64,000 nt of DNA from Bradyrhizobium erythrophlei (lineage in GTDB: Bacteria; Pseudomonadota; Alphaproteobacteria; Rhizobiales; Xanthobacteraceae), in NCBI RefSeq assembly GCF_900142985.1, contig NZ_LT670849.1, positions 310,001 to 374,000 on the forward strand. Reading direction: 5' to 3'. Position 1 is the first letter of the stretch. Each line of letters opens with the position of its first letter. The notes beneath the pieces are model-generated. The model had not been told where the DNA came from. It worked only from the letters and a program-made list of their open reading frames with translations, and searched no databases. The position numbers were made by a program, and so were the translations under genes. This document shows, in pieces, positions 27,585 through 35,661 of the stretch.

Positions 27585-28223
27585 CTAGAACCTGAGCACT
27601 TTCGCACCGATAAGTGCGCCGACCGCTGTCACGACAGCAGTCGCGATCGGATACCAGGTCGCTACGAACAGCGGCGAGTCGTCGGTGCAGTGCGAGGCGT
27701 AGAGGGTCGCCGCCAGTCCCGCCGAGATCAGCCCCGCCATCGCGCCGGCCAGCGCGGGGCGTGCCGGCGCGCCGTGGCGCAGCCCGACGAGCGCACCCGC
27801 CAGAAGCGGCAATGACAATAGCGGGATCGAGGTCATGCAAACCCGCGAATTACTGCCGACCAGTCGCGTCATCATCGGCAGCCGCTGCGGCATCATCATT
27901 TCGCTGGCTATGCCGGCGGCGATGATTCCGGCCGGAATCAGCAGCAGCCATCCCCAACCCTTAACGGAGGCCTCGGGTCGCGAAAGATGCAGGCCAACCA
28001 CAATGGCGGAGATCGCCAGCGCCAGCGTGATCACGAATTTCAGATCGAAGAACGGGTTGCGCATCGCCGTCATGACGTCCGGCCGAACACCGAGCGCCAT
28101 CATGAACATGATGAGCGAAACCGGCGCTGCAGCCAGCAACGCCAGCGCCAGTACGGATCCGACCGGCCGCATGCGATAGGGATTGTCGGCGGCGAGCGTT
28201 CGAATGAGCTGTTCGGTTTCCAT
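27585..28223 (-). CDS. osrA: NrsF/DUF1109 anti-sigma factor, OsrA-like
   Basis: A 212-residue protein with six hydrophobic helices, the fold of the NrsF/DUF1109 membrane anti-sigma family. Two cysteines, C129 (SNSRVCMTS) and C179 (YASHCTDDS), lie where those of OsrA of Bradyrhizobium japonicum are reported to be needed for sensing oxidants. That agreement, and position two bases after the ecfF-like gene, support the name. The protein would hold EcfF at the membrane until oxidised. The role in this strain is inferred from the known pair. Confidence 0.88.
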   Translation of the reverse strand: METEQLIRTLAADNPYRMRPVGSVLALALLAAAPVSLIMFMMALGVRPDVMTAMRNPFFDLKFVITLALAISAIVVGLHLSRPEASVKGWGWLLLIPAGIIAAGIASEMMMPQRLPMMTRLVGSNSRVCMTSIPLLSLPLLAGALVGLRHGAPARPALAGAMAGLISAGLAATLYASHCTDDSPLFVATWYPIATAVVTAVGALIGAKVLRF

Positions 28224-28225
28224 TT

Positions 28226-28771
28226 TCAGTGCTCCCGCAGCTTGGCGGTGAGACCAGAGAGCGCGCGATGTAACGCGACCCGCACGGCTCCTTCGCTCAT
28301 CGAGAACTTCGCCGCAGTATCCTTGATCGAAGCGCTTTCCACTGCAATCGACTGCAAGACGTCGCGCTGGCGCGGCGGCAACGTCTGCAACAGGCCTGCG
28401 ATTTCACCGGCCGACGCCGTCTCGGCCGACGGCTGGTCTGGAATGGTCTCGGCAAAGTCGTCGATATTGACGAAGACCCTCCGGCCGCGCCGCCTGAGCG
28501 CGTCAATCAGCTTGTTGCGGGCGATGGCGAACAGCCACGGCGCGAACGGTGCGTTCACGTCCCAGGTATGCCGCTTCAGATGCACCGCTAGCAAAATATC
28601 CTGCACGACGTCCTCGGATTGATCGACCGGCTGACCGGCCCGCGCGAGCCCTCGGCGCGCCCCGGCCCTCAATACCGGCGTGACCGCCTTGAGCAGACGA
28701 TGATACGCGGCGCTGTCGCCTGAAATGGCCAGCCGCATCAGGCCAGTCCACTCGTCTTTACCTTCGCGCAC
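28226..28771 (-). CDS. ecfF: ECF sigma factor, EcfF/SigF-like
   Basis: A 181-residue ECF sigma factor. Region 2 has QSEDVVQDILLAVHLKRHTW and the polymerase-contacting WLFAIARNKLIDALRRR; region 4 has LPPRQRDVLQSIAVESASI and SEGAVRVALHRAL. GTG 28771 is favoured because GGGAG precedes it; GTG four codons upstream (28783) is possible but would almost abut the predicted transcription start. It pairs with the cysteine-bearing OsrA-like protein, the reactive-oxygen-responsive EcfF-OsrA system of B. japonicum (SigF-NrsF in Caulobacter). Targets often concern methionine-sulfoxide repair, but none is adjacent here. Confidence 0.88.
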   Translation of the reverse strand: MREGKDEWTGLMRLAISGDSAAYHRLLKAVTPVLRAGARRGLARAGQPVDQSEDVVQDILLAVHLKRHTWDVNAPFAPWLFAIARNKLIDALRRRGRRVFVNIDDFAETIPDQPSAETASAGEIAGLLQTLPPRQRDVLQSIAVESASIKDTAAKFSMSEGAVRVALHRALSGLTAKLREH

Positions 28772-28790
28772 GCGCGCTCCCACACGTCAT

Positions 28791-28815
28791 TTCGGCCGGG
28801 TTTTCAAATTGTTAC
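28791..28815 (-). promoter_or_regulatory. Candidate EcfF/SigF-type autoregulatory promoter
   Basis: On the minus strand GTAAC(A) at 28815-28810 and CGAA at 28794-28791 are separated by 15 bases. This is near the GTAACC-N16-CGAA pattern I recall for Caulobacter SigF promoters. It would start transcription about 7 bases beyond, just before ecfF. The spacing is one base short and the sixth base differs. Confidence 0.4.
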
Positions 28816-28917
28816 GCCGCAAGACGCCAATCACGAGTTCGTGATGTAATTGGCGCAAGCGGAAATCGCGCCCGCCGGAATTGGCACCCGGGAGGCTCAT
28901 AACACCGATCGCCCGCG

Positions 28918-29085
28918 CTAGTGGAGTGGATTTGACATTCGCTACACGCCTAGCCGCGAGTTCCAAAAGCGAATGTCAAATCCAAAACTCCACTAGAAAC
29001 ATATATTTCATAGTGGTCCTTTGATTCTAACATTCGCGAGAGTGCCCGCTGAGAAGAGAAGCGTATGTTAGAATCGGACCACTGG
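28918..29085 (+). repeat. Paired bulged-hairpin element (copies D and E)
   Basis: Hairpin D (type 1): perfect inner arms 28928-28942 and 28969-28983, AAA bulge 28984-28986, perfect 10-bp outer stem CTAGTGGAGT/ACTCCACTAG (28918-28927, 28987-28996). Spacer AAACATATATTT. Hairpin E (type 2): inner arms 29023-29037 and 29061-29075 with one mismatch, TTT bulge 29020-29022, outer stem AGTGGTCC/GGACCACT (29012-29019, 29076-29083). It is closely similar to the copy at 21822-21988 and fills most of the gap between ecfF and the next gene; only a weak terminator-like stem (29189-29215) was seen besides. Confidence 0.88.
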
Positions 29086-29250
29086 CACGTATCTGATGAA
29101 TCACGGCAAATTTGGCCACCGGTGCTGGCATCGCGAGCGCCACGCCCCGGATTGGCCCGGACTCGTCAGAAGATTCCCTTTTTCTGCCCCGCTGTGGACA
29201 CGCCGAGCGGTCTTTTTCCACCCGGGGCTGGCAACTAGGGGAGATTGCCG

Positions 29251-29916
29251 ATGATCAGCACAGCCAGCGGGCGCTCGGCTTTCATTGTCGCCGCCGGACT
29301 CGTGGTCTTGCTTGCAAACCCGGTCACGGCCGCCACCGACGCCGACGATTCGGCGCCGGATTCGAAGGCCACCGCCGTCACCCATCGAACCATCAGGCAC
29401 GCCTGGCATCATCGCAGACATTATGTGCATCTCAGATCCCATACGATCGCGGCGAAGGCCGACGACCAGGAAGCCGACAAGAAGGCGCCGGATGCTACGA
29501 CCGCGCCCGCTGACAACAGGGCTTCATCGAATATCCCGCCGTCGATTGCCAATGCCAATGCGCAGATGCTGCTGGCCGGCGTGCAATTCAGCGCCGCAGC
29601 GGTCATTCCATCGGGCACCGACGTTCCGCCGACGGCATCCGACAACGCGCGCACTGCGACTGCCGACGGCGGAGCCTTCATGGTTGCCGCGGACCAGCTC
29701 AACGATGTCGACAAGACGCTGCAAGAAGGCGGCTCGGCGACGGCCGCGACCGCGAGTCCATCCGCGGCACCCGCCGATACGCCGCCCGCTACCGCCGCCG
29801 TCACAATGACGGGCGAGAGCTCGACCTGGGACCAGACCTCCCTGATCGGAAAAATCTTCATCGGCTTCGGGGCGCTGCTCACGGCGGCGTCGGCCGCGCG
29901 GATGTTCCTCGGCTGA
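29251..29916 (+). CDS. Exported Ala/Thr-rich protein with C-terminal membrane segment
   Basis: A 221-residue protein with a signal peptide (SAFIVAAGLVVLLANPVTAA, cleavage near residue 29), a His-rich stretch (RTIRHAWHHRRHYVH, about 46-60), a long low-complexity Ala/Asp/Thr/Pro region and a hydrophobic C-terminus (GKIFIGFGALLTAASAARMFLG). ATG 29251 has AGGGGAG before it. The layout suggests an envelope-anchored protein. Family unknown. Confidence 0.6.
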   Translation: MISTASGRSAFIVAAGLVVLLANPVTAATDADDSAPDSKATAVTHRTIRHAWHHRRHYVHLRSHTIAAKADDQEADKKAPDATTAPADNRASSNIPPSIANANAQMLLAGVQFSAAAVIPSGTDVPPTASDNARTATADGGAFMVAADQLNDVDKTLQEGGSATAATASPSAAPADTPPATAAVTMTGESSTWDQTSLIGKIFIGFGALLTAASAARMFLG

Positions 29917-30009
29917 TGCCGGCAATCTGACGGCGGCGTGCCTCGGATCGCTGGCCGGACCACCTCGTTCGACCAGCGATTATTCGAAATGACGCCCACT
30001 TGAAGCCCA

Positions 30010-30050
30010 CCGGGTCAACAGGCACATTTGCGAGCAAATGTGAGACCCGG
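30010..30050 (+). promoter_or_regulatory. Leader hairpin that may cover the ribosome site of the hydratase gene
   Basis: CCGGGTC (30010-30016) pairs with GACCCGG (30044-30050), enclosing a second stem CACATTTGC/GCAAATGTG (30023-30031, 30034-30042). The likely ribosome site GGAG (30049-30052) begins inside the outer stem, six bases before ATG 30059. It could modulate translation, or be another dispersed palindrome. Confidence 0.4.
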
Positions 30051-30058
30051 AGTGCCCC

Positions 30059-30838
30059 ATGAAAGCGTTCGAACACATCATCGTCGAAACCAGAGGCAAG
30101 GTTGGCGTGATCACGCTCAATCGGCCGAAGATGCTCAACGCGCTGTCGTTCGGCGTCTTCGGCGAGATTGCCACCGCCGTCGACGATCTCGAGGCAAACG
30201 ACAGCATCGGCTGCATTGTCCTGACCGGCAACGAGAAGGCCTTTGCAGCCGGCGCAGACATCAAGGAGATGCAGCCGAAAGGCTTCATCGAGATGTTTTC
30301 GAACGACTTCATCGCGATCCGCGGCGACCGCGTTGCCACCTGCCGCAAGCCGACGGTTGCGGCCGTCAGCGGCTATGCGCTCGGCGGCGGCTGCGAGCTT
30401 GCCATGATGTGCGACATCATCATCGCTTCCGACACCGCGAAATTTGGCCAACCTGAAATCACGCTCGGCACGATACCCGGTATCGGCGGCACGCAACGGC
30501 TGACGCGCGCGATCGGCAAATCCAAGGCGATGGATCTCTGTCTCACCGGGCGGATGATGGATGCGGCGGAAGCCGAACGCTCCGGGCTCGTCAGCCGCAT
30601 CGTTCCGTCAGACAAGCTGATGAGCGAAGTGATGACGATCGCGGAAAAGATCGCCGAGATGTCGCTTCCCGCGGCGGAAATGGCCAAACGCGCCATCAAC
30701 CGCGCGTTCGAAACCCCGCTTTCCGAAGGCCTCCAGGTCGAGCGTGACCTCTTTCGATCGACCTTTGCACTGGAGGATCGCCTCGAGGGCATGGCGGCTT
30801 TCATCGAAAAGCGGAAGCCCGCCAACAAGAACAGGTAG
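30059..30838 (+). CDS. Enoyl-CoA hydratase
   Basis: A 259-residue crotonase-family enzyme that hydrates trans-2-enoyl-CoA to 3-hydroxyacyl-CoA. The oxyanion-hole segments [11 protein letters not shown] (about 62-72) and [13 protein letters not shown] (about 107-119) are present, with the catalytic glutamates in the second segment and in [15 protein letters not shown]. Length and both glutamates fit a true short-chain hydratase (PaaF/mitochondrial ECHS1-like). It may act in general fatty-acid or amino-acid degradation. Convergent with the CoA-transferase gene. Confidence 0.92.
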   Translation: MKAFEHIIVETRGKVGVITLNRPKMLNALSFGVFGEIATAVDDLEANDSIGCIVLTGNEKAFAAGADIKEMQPKGFIEMFSNDFIAIRGDRVATCRKPTVAAVSGYALGGGCELAMMCDIIIASDTAKFGQPEITLGTIPGIGGTQRLTRAIGKSKAMDLCLTGRMMDAAEAERSGLVSRIVPSDKLMSEVMTIAEKIAEMSLPAAEMAKRAINRAFETPLSEGLQVERDLFRSTFALEDRLEGMAAFIEKRKPANKNR

Positions 30839-30874
30839 CGATCGCTCAGCAAAACTGGCGGCTCATTCGCCTCG

Positions 30875-32728
30875 TCACGTCCCTTGGGTCTGCGCCAGGG
30901 CCGCAATCACCAGCGCCCGATAGAGCCGCTCCTGCCAGGTCGACGGCTTGTCCAGCCCCAGGCGCGTCAGGCATTGAGCTTCGGCTGACTGAAGCCGTTG
31001 CCGCCATCCCTGCCATATCAGCGCGGGCAAACGCTGTGGCGTGCGCTGCACCTCCTGCAGGAATTGCAAGGCCGGGATCAGGCACTGCTCGACATCGGTG
31101 AAATCGCTGCCGAACGGAAACGACGGAAGCAATCCGGCCTGGCGCGCCGGCCGCAGCGCCTCCGCAATCCGCTCCGGATAGTTTTCGCGGTAAGCGCCGG
31201 CGATCTCAAAACCCGCAGGCAGTTTGCCGGCGTCCTTTGCCTGACGGGCAAGTTCGTCCTGAAAGCGCGAATCCGTCACCTGCAACATCGCCGCGATCAC
31301 CTCGGCATCGGATTTTCCGCGAAGATCGGCAACGCCGTATTCGGTAACGATGATATCACGCAGGTGGCGCGGAATGGTTTCGTGACCATAGCTCCAGCGA
31401 ATATTGGATTGCGGCCTTGAGCCGGCTTGCCGCGCCGCCTCGACCGTCAGGATCGAGCGCGCACCCGATAACGCAAAGGCCTGCGCCACAAAATTATATT
31501 GTCCGCCGACGCCGCTCACCACCTGGCCATTCTCAAGGCCATCGGAAATCACGGCCCCCATCAAGGTCGCCATCATCGCATTGTTGACGAAGCGCGCATC
31601 GACGCGGGCGCGGCGTTTGGTATCCTCGTCGCCATAGAGTTCGTTGGTGAAGGACACCGGCACCATCTGAATTCGCGCGATCTGTTCCTCCGTCATGTCA
31701 CACAAAGCGCGATAGAAGGATTTCGGCCCCAGGAAGAACGCGCCGTGCAGGAGAACGCCGTCGACTTCGCGCTTGATGATGCCGGCATCGATCAAGCCGA
31801 TGAACGCTTCGAACAGCATTTCGCTGACGCCGTAGAGGCCCTTTTTGAAAGGCGCGGTTTCGAATGGCGCGCCAGCAGGCGTGAGCCGCTTCATGGTCGT
31901 TTCGAATTGTGCGCCATCGCGATGACGCAGGATCAGGCCTTGCGCAAGCGCATCGCCGACCTGACCGATACCGATCTGCAAGGTGCCGCCGTCGCGCACA
32001 AGACCTGCCGCGTGAAGGCCGATCGCGTATTTGGTGTCGGTAACGGGCTCGGACGGCGGCGCAAACAGCGGGAAATCCGTTTCGGGGCTCTCCAGCACCG
32101 CGCTGAACTCTTCTCCCGAGAGATCACCCGCGCCCGGCATGAACGGCAGTTCGGAATTGACCTGCCCGACCAGCTTGAAGGACGCGCGGCCCTCGGCGCG
32201 CGCGCGGAGCACATCGAGCGTCGTATCGGTATTGCAGCTCAGGCTGTAGCGGCCGACGCCATCGACCACGCGCTTGGCCACCAGTTGCGTCACGACGTTG
32301 AGACCACGCGCCAGCAGATAGGAGGCCGCGTGGGTGTAATTCGCCGAGATATAGTGTTGCTGCGCGAACGGGACGTGCAACCACCTCCCGGCCAGGAAAA
32401 AGAACTCGATCACCTCGACGTTGGGCGGCAATTCGTTGGCCCGCAGCGCATCGGCGTAAGCGAGATCGGGATATCCCCCGAACAGCCGGTCGATGACGGG
32501 AGAGATAAAGCGCCGCTCGAGCAGGTTGGATGGTCGGGGCTTCTCCAGCGTCAGCGCTGAAAAGAAAGTGAGATGGATCGAACGGTCGGCGACCGCCCGC
32601 GCATAGAGCGCGTTGACGATGTGGTTGGCTTTGCCGAGGCCGAGCGGCAGGCCGACCACGAGATGGGTCCCGACATCGCGAACGATGTCCTCGGCGATGG
32701 CCTCAGGGCTGGCGAACAGCTTTGGCAT
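30875..32728 (-). CDS. Acetyl-CoA hydrolase/CoA-transferase family protein
   Basis: A 617-residue member of the acetyl-CoA hydrolase/4-hydroxybutyrate CoA-transferase family. Two Rossmann-like halves are visible: THLVVGLPLGLGKANHIVNA at the N-terminus and LQIGIGQVGDALAQG near residue 255; the C-terminal half has VSGVGGQYNFVAQAFALSGA and ITEYGVADLRGKSD-like text (IVTEYGVADLRG). It is longer than the usual 430-500 residues, with an added C-terminal region of about 90. The reaction is probably acyl transfer between CoA and an acid; the substrates are not evident. AGGGAAG precedes ATG 32728. Confidence 0.85.
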   Translation of the reverse strand: MPKLFASPEAIAEDIVRDVGTHLVVGLPLGLGKANHIVNALYARAVADRSIHLTFFSALTLEKPRPSNLLERRFISPVIDRLFGGYPDLAYADALRANELPPNVEVIEFFFLAGRWLHVPFAQQHYISANYTHAASYLLARGLNVVTQLVAKRVVDGVGRYSLSCNTDTTLDVLRARAEGRASFKLVGQVNSELPFMPGAGDLSGEEFSAVLESPETDFPLFAPPSEPVTDTKYAIGLHAAGLVRDGGTLQIGIGQVGDALAQGLILRHRDGAQFETTMKRLTPAGAPFETAPFKKGLYGVSEMLFEAFIGLIDAGIIKREVDGVLLHGAFFLGPKSFYRALCDMTEEQIARIQMVPVSFTNELYGDEDTKRRARVDARFVNNAMMATLMGAVISDGLENGQVVSGVGGQYNFVAQAFALSGARSILTVEAARQAGSRPQSNIRWSYGHETIPRHLRDIIVTEYGVADLRGKSDAEVIAAMLQVTDSRFQDELARQAKDAGKLPAGFEIAGAYRENYPERIAEALRPARQAGLLPSFPFGSDFTDVEQCLIPALQFLQEVQRTPQRLPALIWQGWRQRLQSAEAQCLTRLGLDKPSTWQERLYRALVIAALAQTQGT

Positions 32729-32912
32729 TCATCTTCCCTCGAACCGTCCCAAATCCGATCGGTGGCCTTAAGGCTTCCCGCCTGCGGCATAGTCAGATGC
32801 GATAGCAGGCTTTCCCTGTCGGTGTCGCTGCGATAACAGTCTTGTCAACGGAAACGCGTTTGTCCGGGAGAAACGGTGACGAGCGCCGACGTTTTTCATA
32901 AGGGAGGTCACG

Positions 32913-33533
32913 ATGATGAAGCTCTACTACGCGACGGGCACCTGCGCACTGGCCTCTTACATCGCGCTTGAAGAGGCCGGCGCCGAATATTCAACCGTCA
33001 AGATCAGCTTCGCAACCAATGAGCAGCGCTCGCCGGAATATCTCGCCATTAATCCCAAGGGCCGGGTCCCCACGCTGGTCACCGACCGAGGCATCCTGAC
33101 CGAGACGCCGGCGATGCTGGCGTTCATCGCCCAAAGCTTCCCGAAAGCAAAACTGGCGCCGATCGACGATCCCTTTGCCTTCGCCGAAGTGCAGGCCTTC
33201 AACAGCTATTTGTGCTCGACCGTGCACATCAATCATGCTCATCGCCCGCGCGGCAGCCGCTGGGCCGACGATCCCGCGGCACTCGATGCGATGAAGAAAA
33301 AGGTGCCGGAAACCATGGCAGCCAGCTTCGACCTGATCGAAAGCAAGATGATGAAGGGTCCGTGGGTGATGGGCGACAGCTATACGGTCTGCGACCCTTA
33401 TCTGTTCACGCTCGCAGGCTGGCTGGAAGGCGATAGCGTCGATATCGCCCGCTTTCCGAAGATCAAGGCGCACCGCCATCACATGGCCGAGCGGCCGGCG
33501 GTCAGCAAGGTGCTCGCAGCCCAAAAGGGCTGA
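32913..33533 (+). CDS. Glutathione S-transferase, beta-class like
   Basis: A 206-residue GST. The N-terminal thioredoxin-like domain starts KLYYATGTCALASYIALEEA, with the cysteine at position 11 used by beta-class enzymes, then NPKGRVPTLVTD with the cis-proline. The C-terminal helical domain has WVMGDSYTVCDPYLFTLAGW. GGGAGG lies close upstream of ATG 32913. It probably conjugates or reduces electrophiles; substrate unknown. Confidence 0.92.
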   Translation: MMKLYYATGTCALASYIALEEAGAEYSTVKISFATNEQRSPEYLAINPKGRVPTLVTDRGILTETPAMLAFIAQSFPKAKLAPIDDPFAFAEVQAFNSYLCSTVHINHAHRPRGSRWADDPAALDAMKKKVPETMAASFDLIESKMMKGPWVMGDSYTVCDPYLFTLAGWLEGDSVDIARFPKIKAHRHHMAERPAVSKVLAAQKG

Positions 33534-33539
33534 TGTCCG

Positions 33540-33591
33540 GCCACACTAGCTTGGGCCCCTTCCCGGCCGAGATTTATCCCGATAGTGTGGC
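33540..33591. repeat. Inverted repeat after the GST gene
   Basis: GCCACACTA (33540-33548) is perfectly complementary to TAGTGTGGC (33583-33591) across a 34-base loop. No T run follows, so it is not a typical terminator. It lacks the core of the bulged-hairpin family, although its CACACTAG edge is reminiscent of it. Confidence 0.45.
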
Positions 33592-33639
33592 GCCCAAAGT
33601 CGGCGGAGCATAACGCCGGAAAACCGGGAGAGAAGTGCC

Positions 33640-35586
33640 ATGGGACAGTTGCGGCGTGCGATCGTCCTGATCGCAGCGGCCATTATTTTCCTCAGTCCCT
33701 CTGCCGCCAAAGTCGTCAAATTCGAGATTCTGAAGGTTGAATCTCCTGCGTTCGAAGGACGGACCTTCGGCGCGGTCGGCACTTACGACCGGATTCTGGC
33801 GCGCGCGACCATCGCGGTGACGCCCGACGACATCCACAACAAGGTCATCGTCGACATTGAGCGTGCGCCCCGCAACGCGCAAGGCCAGGTCGAGGCAATG
33901 ACCGACGTGGAAATCCTGCGACCGACGGTCGCGGCCAATGGTAACCGGACGCTGTTCTACGAGGTGCTCAACCGCGGCAGCAAGCTCGGCTTTGCCCTGT
34001 TCAACGACGTCCCTGCGGTGACCAACGATCTCGTCAAGGCAACCGACGCCGGCAACGGCTTCCTGATGAATCGCGGCTTCACGGTGGTGTGGAGCGGCTG
34101 GCAGGGCGACATCGTTCCGGGTGGCGGCCGCATGACCTTCTTGCCACCGACGGTCGCCGGCGTGACGGGGCTCGCGCGGGAAGATTTCATCTTCGACCAC
34201 AGCGATAATCCGGCGAGCGGCACGCTGAGTTATCCGGCGGCCGACCTCGATCCGTCCCACGTAAAAATAAGCGTGCGTGAGCGCGAGGCCGATACGCGTA
34301 CAATGCCCGCGGGCCTTGCGGTCACCTTCGAGAGCCCGACCAAAATCTCGGTCAAGCGGCCGGATGGTTTTGACGCCGGCGCGATCTACGAATTCATCTA
34401 CACCGCCAAAGACCCGAAGGTGATGGGCCTCGGCTTTGCGGCCACGCGCGACGTCGTCTCGTTCCTTCGCAACGAAGCCGCCGACGCGTCGGGCACCGCC
34501 AATCCCGTCGCTGGCCGCATTGACCGCGCGATCGGCTTTGGCCTCTCTCAGAGTGGCCGTTACCTGCACGACTATCTCTATCTCGGCTTCAATGCCGACG
34601 AGGCCGGCCGCACCGTATTCGAAGGGCTGATGCCGCATATTTCGGGCGGCAAGAAGACCTTCACCAATTATCGCTTCAGCCAACCCGGCCGCTCGCCTTA
34701 CGAGCATGCCGACATGCTCTACCCGGGCGCGGACTTTCCGTTCACCTACCCCGTGCTGACGGACAACGTCACCGGAAAGAGCGACGGCTTTCTCGCCCGC
34801 TGTCTTGCCGCAGGCAACTGTCCGAAGATCATCAAGACCGACAGCGAACTTGAATTCTACCAGCAGCGTGCATCGCTCGTGACAACGGATACCAGGGGCG
34901 ATCCCATCACCATGCCTGACAACATCCGGCTGTTCCTGCTGTCGAACCTGCAACACTATTCGCTCGCACAGGACAAATCGCAGATGGTCAAGGTTTGCGC
35001 CAACCCGACCAATCCGCTCAACGCCGGCCCGCCGGTGCGCGCGTTGCTGATTGCCATGGGCGAGTGGATCAACAAGGGCACGTTGCCGCCGGACAGCCGT
35101 TATCCGAGCCGGGCCAATGAGACGCTGGTGCCGCCTTCGGCCGACAAGGTCGGCTTTCCGCAAATCCCTGGCTTCAGCTATCCGAGCCGGATCGCGCAAC
35201 CGACCTTGCTCAAGTCCGAGGACATGCCGCCGTCGAAGGGCGCGGCCTATCCGGTGTTCGTTCCCAAGACCGACGCCGACGGGCGCGACATCGCCGGCGT
35301 TCACTTGCCGACACTGGAGGCGCCCGCCGCAACCCACACCGGATGGAATTTGCGCAAAGCTGGCTTCGGCGAAGGCGAGCTGTGCGACAACAATGGCACC
35401 ATGATTCCGTTCGCGGCAACGAAAGAAGAGCGGCTGAAAAACAACGACCCGCGCCTGTCGATGGCGGAGCGTTATCCGGGCGAAGGCGACCGGGCAGCGG
35501 CTATTGCGAAAGCCACGCAGCAACTGGTGCGCGACCGGCTTGTGCTGGAAGAAGATGCCGGACTGTTTATCGCCAGATCCAATTAG
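33640..35586 (+). CDS. Secreted alpha/beta hydrolase-domain protein
   Basis: A 648-residue protein with a signal peptide (RRAIVLIAAAIIFLSPSAA, about 5-23). A hydrolase nucleophile elbow GFGLSQSGRY (about residues 302-311) and the overall layout match the large alpha/beta-hydrolase-domain family (Abhydrolase_10 type). A beta-rich N-terminal half (FEILKVESPAFEGRTFGAVG) precedes it. GGAGAGAAG precedes the ATG. It heads a rightward cluster with an MFS carrier and a Tat-type amidohydrolase, which suggests hydrolysis of an ester or lactone outside the cytoplasm and uptake of the product. Confidence 0.8.
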   Translation: MGQLRRAIVLIAAAIIFLSPSAAKVVKFEILKVESPAFEGRTFGAVGTYDRILARATIAVTPDDIHNKVIVDIERAPRNAQGQVEAMTDVEILRPTVAANGNRTLFYEVLNRGSKLGFALFNDVPAVTNDLVKATDAGNGFLMNRGFTVVWSGWQGDIVPGGGRMTFLPPTVAGVTGLAREDFIFDHSDNPASGTLSYPAADLDPSHVKISVREREADTRTMPAGLAVTFESPTKISVKRPDGFDAGAIYEFIYTAKDPKVMGLGFAATRDVVSFLRNEAADASGTANPVAGRIDRAIGFGLSQSGRYLHDYLYLGFNADEAGRTVFEGLMPHISGGKKTFTNYRFSQPGRSPYEHADMLYPGADFPFTYPVLTDNVTGKSDGFLARCLAAGNCPKIIKTDSELEFYQQRASLVTTDTRGDPITMPDNIRLFLLSNLQHYSLAQDKSQMVKVCANPTNPLNAGPPVRALLIAMGEWINKGTLPPDSRYPSRANETLVPPSADKVGFPQIPGFSYPSRIAQPTLLKSEDMPPSKGAAYPVFVPKTDADGRDIAGVHLPTLEAPAATHTGWNLRKAGFGEGELCDNNGTMIPFAATKEERLKNNDPRLSMAERYPGEGDRAAAIAKATQQLVRDRLVLEEDAGLFIARSN

Positions 35587-35661
35587 CTCCTTCACAAGCG
35601 CGACACCGACGGGTTAGGAACGTCCCCGGTCAAAAGACCGAGTAAGAGTGGGAGGAATTTC

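Noticed and set aside
27581..27592. GGTTCTAGAACC palindrome as an operator
   Set aside because: It lies between two convergent stop codons, where no promoter is expected; too short to call a terminator without a T run.
33540..33591. Inverted repeat as an eighth member of the bulged-hairpin family
   Set aside because: It lacks the TRACATTYG core and the three-base bulge; kept only as an unclassified inverted repeat.
33574..35595. 673-codon open frame antisense to the secreted hydrolase
   Set aside because: Composition is not protein-like and the opposite strand encodes a clear hydrolase with signal peptide and ribosome site.
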